Positions 58,540 to 64,000 of a DNA stretch of 64,000 nt are shown one piece after another. The stretch is from the NCBI GenBank assembly GCA_031213475.1, contig JARUPZ010000026.1:1442501-1506500 (forward strand), in the 5' to 3' direction. Under the pieces are notes generated by a model. It was not told the origin of the DNA and did not search any database. It worked only from the letters and a program-made list of their open reading frames with translations. Numbering within the stretch: position 1 is the stretch's first letter; every line of letters starts with the position of its first letter. A program made the translations under genes and the position numbers. The DNA is from Nereocystis luetkeana. Lineage: Eukaryota; Sar; Phaeophyceae; Laminariales; Laminariaceae.

Positions 58540-58881
58540 TTGCTAGCTGCCGCTTCACCGGCCGCTGCTTGCAGCCGTGGGCTGGCAGTGGCGGCACCGC
58601 TGTCAACTCTGCCGCCAATTCTTGGCTGGGCTGCTGTTGCCACTCCCAAGCTGTTTTTTTTTGTTTTTCGTTCTTTTGTCTGGCGCGTTTGCCTCACCTA
58701 CCCCCTCTCCTTCGAAATTTCCGGAGACGTCCCCTGCAGGATTTGGTTTACCTCCCTCGCGTACACACCGAAAAAAATCCGGAAGGGAAGGAAATTCACT
58801 TTTTTTTTTATCGCAAGTACATTTTTTTTGTCTTTCCTTCTGACGCAAACACTCTTCATAAAAGGTTTTGGTGTATGTTGA
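58540..58881 (+). CDS. Low-confidence ORF in GC-rich/pyrimidine-rich region
   Basis: Three overlapping frames are open at 58540-58930. The first has an Ala-rich start and several hydrophobic stretches. Homopolymer T runs produce the Phe-rich parts. I do not recognise a protein, and all three may be chance frames. Confidence 0.12.
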   Translation: MLAAASPAAACSRGLAVAAPLSTLPPILGWAAVATPKLFFFVFRSFVWRVCLTYPLSFEISGDVPCRIWFTSLAYTPKKIRKGRKFTFFFIASTFFLSFLLTQTLFIKGFGVC

Positions 58882-58930
58882 TGGGTCCTGGTTTCTATGG
58901 GTGCCCGTGACAGAAGGCCTGCCAGCACAC

Positions 58931-60111
58931 ACATATTGCTGTTAAGGCTTTCAATTGGTCATTCACGTTAACCGCGTAAATTGTGGTAGGGTGGTAGCGA
59001 GTTACAATCCGGCAGACACACGAAGATAAAGTCACTCGCTGCGAGCTCATGTCGCCTACACCGTAGCACAATGTTGAACATTTAACAGACCATGAAAGTT
59101 ATCCCTTAAATGTGTGTTACGATAACCACCGGCCGTTCAGCTTACTCGCGAACGTGGTGTTTGTCGCTATGTGCTGCTCACCCTTACTCTGTAACACGTA
59201 TCCTGCAGTCAATTCGCGATGATGGTAACACCCCAACATAATGTTACGCGACCACCAGCCTAAACCACAACGCTATAATATATATATATATATACCAATC
59301 TGTGAGTTCGAAGCATGAAAAGCAGATGACGAAGAGTCATGACATGCTTTTTTTTGCTGCCGTCTAACATTCACGCAAGACGTTAATTGTGACGTTTTTC
59401 GAGGTGTGATTTTATACTCCGCTACTTTACTGGCGTCTTCCGTGTGTGACGCATGTGTGTGCGGTATGTGCCGTGTGTCACGCGTAGAGTGCTTCCAAAC
59501 TTCGTTTTGTCGGCGGTCCTCGGATTGGGGCCGGATAGGGATTGTGCGCCGTGGTCGCCACTAGAAGGACCTTCATCAACATACTATGAAATATAATACC
59601 ATGTTCGGCGAAATCAAGATAATATGTTTAAACGATTGAGCCAATTAATTGTAACATTTCCACACGATTCCCCGTTCATGTTTTGTCCGCCAAATAGTAC
59701 GTGTAGTTTGAAATGGACCTTCTGTTGTACATTTCTATATATACAACAACAACATGGCGATATTTGAGACCGTCGAAATATTGTATCATATAGGTCTGAT
59801 ACAAAACACATAGTGTGCACAATGTTCAATTCTTCATTGCTCTACTCCGCGATGCACGTCCCGGCGAGGAACCTTGAACTTGTTGTTAGTGAACGATGCC
59901 CTACGACGTGGGGCACCTACTAAGTAAGCGTGAGTGAATCAGAGTGCGTTTCATTGAGAAATTCGTTTTTTTTTTCCAAGTAAGTACAAAAAATGTCAGG
60001 TTCGCTCACAGATACTGTTGAATTTTCATTGTTCAGCAATCTATGGTCAACACCTTCAAAAACAGCCTACTGAAAATTTCCACAGCAGCAGCCGCTGACG
60101 TAGACACTCAC
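58931..60111. other. Stretch without recognisable genes
   Basis: Nothing was recognised apart from a short TA microsatellite at 59275-59293. Confidence 0.45.
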
Positions 60112-60221
60112 CTTGAGGGTTGTCACCCATGTCTCCTTCCTCCATTTTCTCGTCTTCCATCGGTTTGAGGGTGGCTCCTAGTGGCCGAGATATGTTTGCG
60201 GTGCTACAGTTTCGGGGGGTC
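60112..60221 (-). CDS. Candidate internal exon with acidic peptide
   Basis: This 110-base segment is framed by textbook splice signals: acceptor TTTCTTGCCGCAG and donor AAG|GTGAGTG. The open frame (phase 2 in, phase 1 out) encodes a basic start and a strongly acidic end (MEDEKMEEGDMGDNPQ). No family was recognised. Confidence 0.32.
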
Positions 60222-61575
60222 CTGCGGCAAGAAATCATCCAACAACAGCCGACGGCATGACGGCAAACGTTATTGTCGACTGGCACGGTTCGCCCATGGC
60301 CCGGTAGACCAACATCGCGTTGGGTGCTAGCCTCATTAACATCCGATACTATATAACCTCTTCTTTCTGTGTCGTTTTATTTGCCTGTCAGGCCACTCGT
60401 TAGCTCGAACTTCTCAAACTGTAGTTTCGTCTCCGGTGCAGTAGTGCCGACATAAGCTTGTGAACAACATCGTGACGAACATCACTCAGGCTGACTGCTT
60501 CGACACCATTGGTTCCTTCGTACAGCAGGGGCATACATATCATTTTGTGGCCAACATTTCATTGCTGTAGTTTGTTGAAACCGCACAAACAGGGTAATTT
60601 CTTGAATAAACGTGGAAACTGCTGTGGGCGGAAGTTGTTCGAACGCCCTCACGGGAAACCCGCAAGTAGCTACCCCGCCGATACGAACCGAGAACCCTCT
60701 GAGCGTCTGTCGTCGTGTGCTGCTGCACGAATAACGGCGACGTCGACCGTCAGGCAACTGCTACTCTTTTTATTACCCACACGTCGGCGTTTGAATGCGA
60801 TCTGTTGGCCGTCCTCCCACCTGTGCAGGAGTCGGTACAGTAGGGACGTCAATCCTGAACAACGGCTTGTGCTGCTGGTGGAGATGTGTGAACCAGCAAC
60901 CATCCACCCTTGAAGCGGGAATCAGTTCAATTTGCTCACAATCATAGCCCGCCGGGAAACTCGTGCGAAAGATGGGGGTGCCGGTTCGTAGTGTTTGTAG
61001 TCCGCGGTGCGTCTAAGCGGAATTGTGATTATTGATGAGTACATTATTACTCTAAATGCCCAGCAAACCAACATTCATCCCGAAATAATTCGTGTGTACG
61101 TCACGTGTTTTTAAACACCTACGACGCAAGTAGGTGGGAAGCTTACGAGCAGATAGATGCGTTCGCAATCATTCGTGTTTGGCGTCGAAGTTAGGTTCCA
61201 ATGTAGATGTCGACCGTTAAGCGCGTTAGTCCTAACGGTTGCCTAAACTGGGGCCCTTATTTGTTCTCTTGTAATTTTCTTGTAGAAAGGCCCATCTAAC
61301 TTTGTCGAACGAACGGCGGAAGCTGGCACAATAGTATCTCCGCCGATGTCGACGCTACGTGACTTTTTGGTCATTCGATGCATCTACGAATCGAAACCTA
61401 TGAAATCATTTTTTGTTTTGATTTTTTGTTTATGTTCATACAAAAAAAAAGGTCGAACGTCAGCTGCAGGTTAGTCAGTCGGTCAATACTCAACTTTGCA
61501 ACAAGCGTGAACCGTTCGGGCGTTATCCATTATTTCCCTCGCTATTCACTAGTACTAGCATGTGACCCCCCTAGG

Positions 61576-61706
61576 TGCTATCACGGACGACCGTAATAAA
61601 AATACTTACTACGGTACACACAAAAAGCTCAAAGATTTACCATTTTTTACCATTAATAACAATAACAATATAAATGCATATATTTCGTCATGGTCCCCCT
61701 AATACC
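61576..61706. mobile_element. Degenerate relative of the 105-bp MITE
   Basis: The ends (CTATCACGGACGACC and ATGGTCCCCCTAATA) and the AT-rich centre (TTTACCATTTTT) resemble the family, but spacing and sequence are diverged. Confidence 0.35.
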
Positions 61707-62362
61707 AGGGTTGGCGAGACGATAATTCTTGCAGCCGGCTCGATCTCCAATTGGTTCACGCCACTACCATTTCGTGCAATGAAACCGCAGATGGGCATGT
61801 GAGGGCCGGGGTGCACTTGACAATCGAAAGCTGGTTTACAATCGTTCAGAGGAGATAGGCACACCAAGGCACTGTTTTTTGTTCAAGTACTCCCTGTAAA
61901 TGTTGCAGCAGAATCTAGATATTAACGTACAGGGACGTCCGTATTGGTTGGTGAATCTCAATATCGTTCATTGTCTCGGCCTCTATGGCTTTTCGTTTTT
62001 CGAAAACAACAGTATGCACATACATCTAAAATTGCTGGGGGTGATCCTATAACAAAGGGGGTGATGTTCGTATTAAATGCAGGCAGGCTAGCGAGTGGCG
62101 CATTTTGAACCTGCAGCTCTTTGGTTCATCTCAGACGTTCTACCAAGATGCACGAGCACCGGAGATGGATCCCAAAGCTCGCCCTATACACGATGCCCCG
62201 AATTTGAAAACAAAAGCTGGAAATATACGTGAGCGCCACTCTCACAACCTCCCGTTTTGTTTTTCGATCCACTATCAGCGACGTCCGGTTCTTTGTGTTG
62301 AATACGGCCCGGATCCTGATTTGCGGAGATTATATTTCCTTGCGTAAAGAACGAACCTTTAA

Positions 62363-62557
62363 AGTTGTGTGTGCAATGCTCTCTATCCGATCCGCGACCT
62401 GGACGCCGAAAACATCTTGTTCTGGTTTCGAGATATTTGTAGGTTTCGATGGCCAAGTTGCCGTGCGTGTCGGTTCCACTGGTTTGTCGAAAAATATGAG
62501 ACGTGTCAAAATATATTTTTGGTTGTCATTCCAGACACTGCTCCCTGTAGTACATGA
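62363..62557 (+). CDS. Fragment resembling part of an RGS domain
   Basis: The frame contains LDAENILFWFRDI, very like the conserved (S/A)EENLLFW helix of regulator-of-G-protein-signalling domains. FVEKY lies about 17 residues later, where RGS proteins have I-Y-x-x-F-I. The upstream RGS block (FxxFL) is not in this frame, and stops bound the segment on both sides. It would therefore be one exon or a relic. RGS proteins speed GTP hydrolysis by G-alpha subunits. The call rests on a short motif only. Confidence 0.32.
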   Translation, partial: SCVCNALYPIRDLDAENILFWFRDICRFRWPSCRACRFHWFVEKYETCQNIFLVVIPDTAPCST

Positions 62558-64000
62558 GAGGACAGTTCACATCAATAACATCAAATAGGCCTGTCGTGTT
62601 AAAAACATCGCAAACAGCGTTTCAAGCACGTTGCCGTACGCACTCTGTTTCAATTTTACGAGCTCGAACTCTTCTCACAGTAGAATATATGTATACTTCC
62701 GCCTTCAATTTGCACTTGTTGATGACGGAACAACATTCACATCGAAACAAACATTGTGCTTCGAGTGGGGCCTGCTTGTGAAATCATTGTTTAATACGAC
62801 GACTAAACCCTCCGACAAGGAGGCACTTGTTTTGCGGTGGGCGCTTTCGCAAGAAACTCTAGAGTTCGGTTGAAACGCGGGGAGGGCGTAAGGTGAACAT
62901 CTCGGGACACGTCGCCATCCCAGAGAACAACACTCACGATGGAGATGTAACACGACAAGTAATTACCGCCAGAGCGTTCGTTTGTGGTCATACTGTACGA
63001 GAGTTGAATGGGGAGATTTTCTGAATACAACATCGCACTCGCCTAATCGGACTCGAACTGCGGAACACCCCGTGAGACAGCGCCGTTTCGTTTCAACATA
63101 CATGTTTGAGACTCGTCGAGCCTGACAGTTAGCCGTATGCGCCGTTATTAAGCAAGCACTGCTCGCATTTGAGGCAGGTGACATCGTTCGTGTCGACCGT
63201 CCTCGCTCGTTGTCGGTTGCCCTCTGTTTCGTCTTGGTGGGAAAATGGTCAGCTGGCGTTTTCACTTGCAGTGAGGGCTGCACAATGTGATACACCCACG
63301 AACCAAACCTACAGCAACATGCCTGCTCCTGCAATCAAATTCCGGACTCACGATAATATCTCTATATCAGATGTCGGTCGTTTCGACCTGCCGGACCTGC
63401 TACCAAAATCGTAACCCGAACGTAGTATCTGTGCTAGGCGAAGCGACGGCTGTAAGGAATGCATCGCGTACAAAGGTGTTGTGGAATATCTTGGGTTAGC
63501 ACGCCGAACGAAAGCAACAAGCTATAACAATTGTCGCCCACGCTCCTCCAATGGAAATAGTAAACGTTTGCACTCAACCCCTTTTTCAGGGTCGAAGCAA
63601 GGGGATGCGCACACATGATGCTACGTTATTACATTTTCGCTGGCTAACACGCGAGGGCTCACTCACGAGCGAAGCTGATGTCGTCCAAAGGCCGAACACT
63701 TCCAAAGCTAGGAACGTGGCGCAATGAAGACCTGGTGTATCCCATTGGGGCACAATCTGCAGGAAGGGTCTTCTCGCCACAAACGTAGAGTTTGCGTACT
63801 GCTCGATGAGGTTTTGTGCGGAGTCGTGGGGAATTATCAAATTAGACATTTGTTAATCAGGGTGGGGACGTTAGACCGCTCTATCACTCACTGCGTAGCT
63901 GTTGTAACCATCATTTGGGTGCCTTTTCGATACATGGCCACTTTTTGTATCAGTCCGGGAAGTATACGCTTTGTTGTTCCGGCAGATCAATGAAACTGTT
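62558..64000. other. Right end of window, no gene recognised
   Basis: Short unassigned frames on both strands, with no domain or transposon end visible. Confidence 0.4.

Noticed and set aside
63030..63125. tRNA-like B box (AGTTCGAGTCC on minus)
   Set aside because: No A box, D arm or acceptor pairing could be built around it.

Overview
The window reads as nuclear DNA of a eukaryote. It shows GT-AG (and one GC-AG) introns conserved between paralogous genes, a tRNA-derived SINE with a poly(A) tail, TA-flanked MITEs, a hAT-type DNA transposon with an 8-bp target duplication, a tyrosine-recombinase (DIRS/Ngaro-like) retrotransposon, and interstitial CCCTAA repeats. There are no ribosome-binding sites or operons. 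Gene density is low, GC is moderate and introns are about 0.6-0.9 kb. Together with TTAGGG-type repeats this would fit a stramenopile alga or a relative, but that placement is inference and no marker gene settles it.

Layout. About 0.18-0.75 kb is a degenerate satellite built on a GTAGTGGCC-like core, split by a MITE. About 0.75-6.83 kb is a structurally complete tyrosine-recombinase retrotransposon: a Gag-like ORF with a CCCH zinc finger, RT plus RNase H, and a tyrosine recombinase. It is bounded by direct repeats in the order X-Y ... Y-X. From 6.8 to 26.7 kb I find no convincing host gene. This stretch holds a non-autonomous hAT element (9.36-10.59 kb), a SINE nested inside a MITE (10.67-11.15 kb), further MITEs, degenerate tandem arrays and a first interstitial-telomere repeat (14.5 kb).

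The best-supported host genes are two paralogous multipass membrane proteins of unknown function. One lies on + at 26.74-29.45 kb and one on - at 53.35-50.07 kb. Each has three exons, with introns at identical positions and phase. A third, decayed exon-2 copy lies between them at 44.0-44.4 kb, so the locus is a scrambled, partly inverted duplication cluster. The space between is filled with MITEs, tandem arrays and possible gene relics (37.7-38.4 and 39.2-40.3 kb).

The right end (54.7-64 kb) carries a second copy of the repeat with CCCTAA units. It also has low-confidence exon candidates: two phase-compatible minus-strand exons at 60.1 and 57.4 kb, a signal-peptide-like ORF at 58.2 kb, and a fragment at 62.4 kb that resembles part of an RGS domain.

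The retrotransposon proteins should act together: Gag packages the RNA, RT/RNase H makes cDNA, and the recombinase inserts a circular product. The remaining mobile elements are non-autonomous and would depend on enzymes encoded elsewhere.
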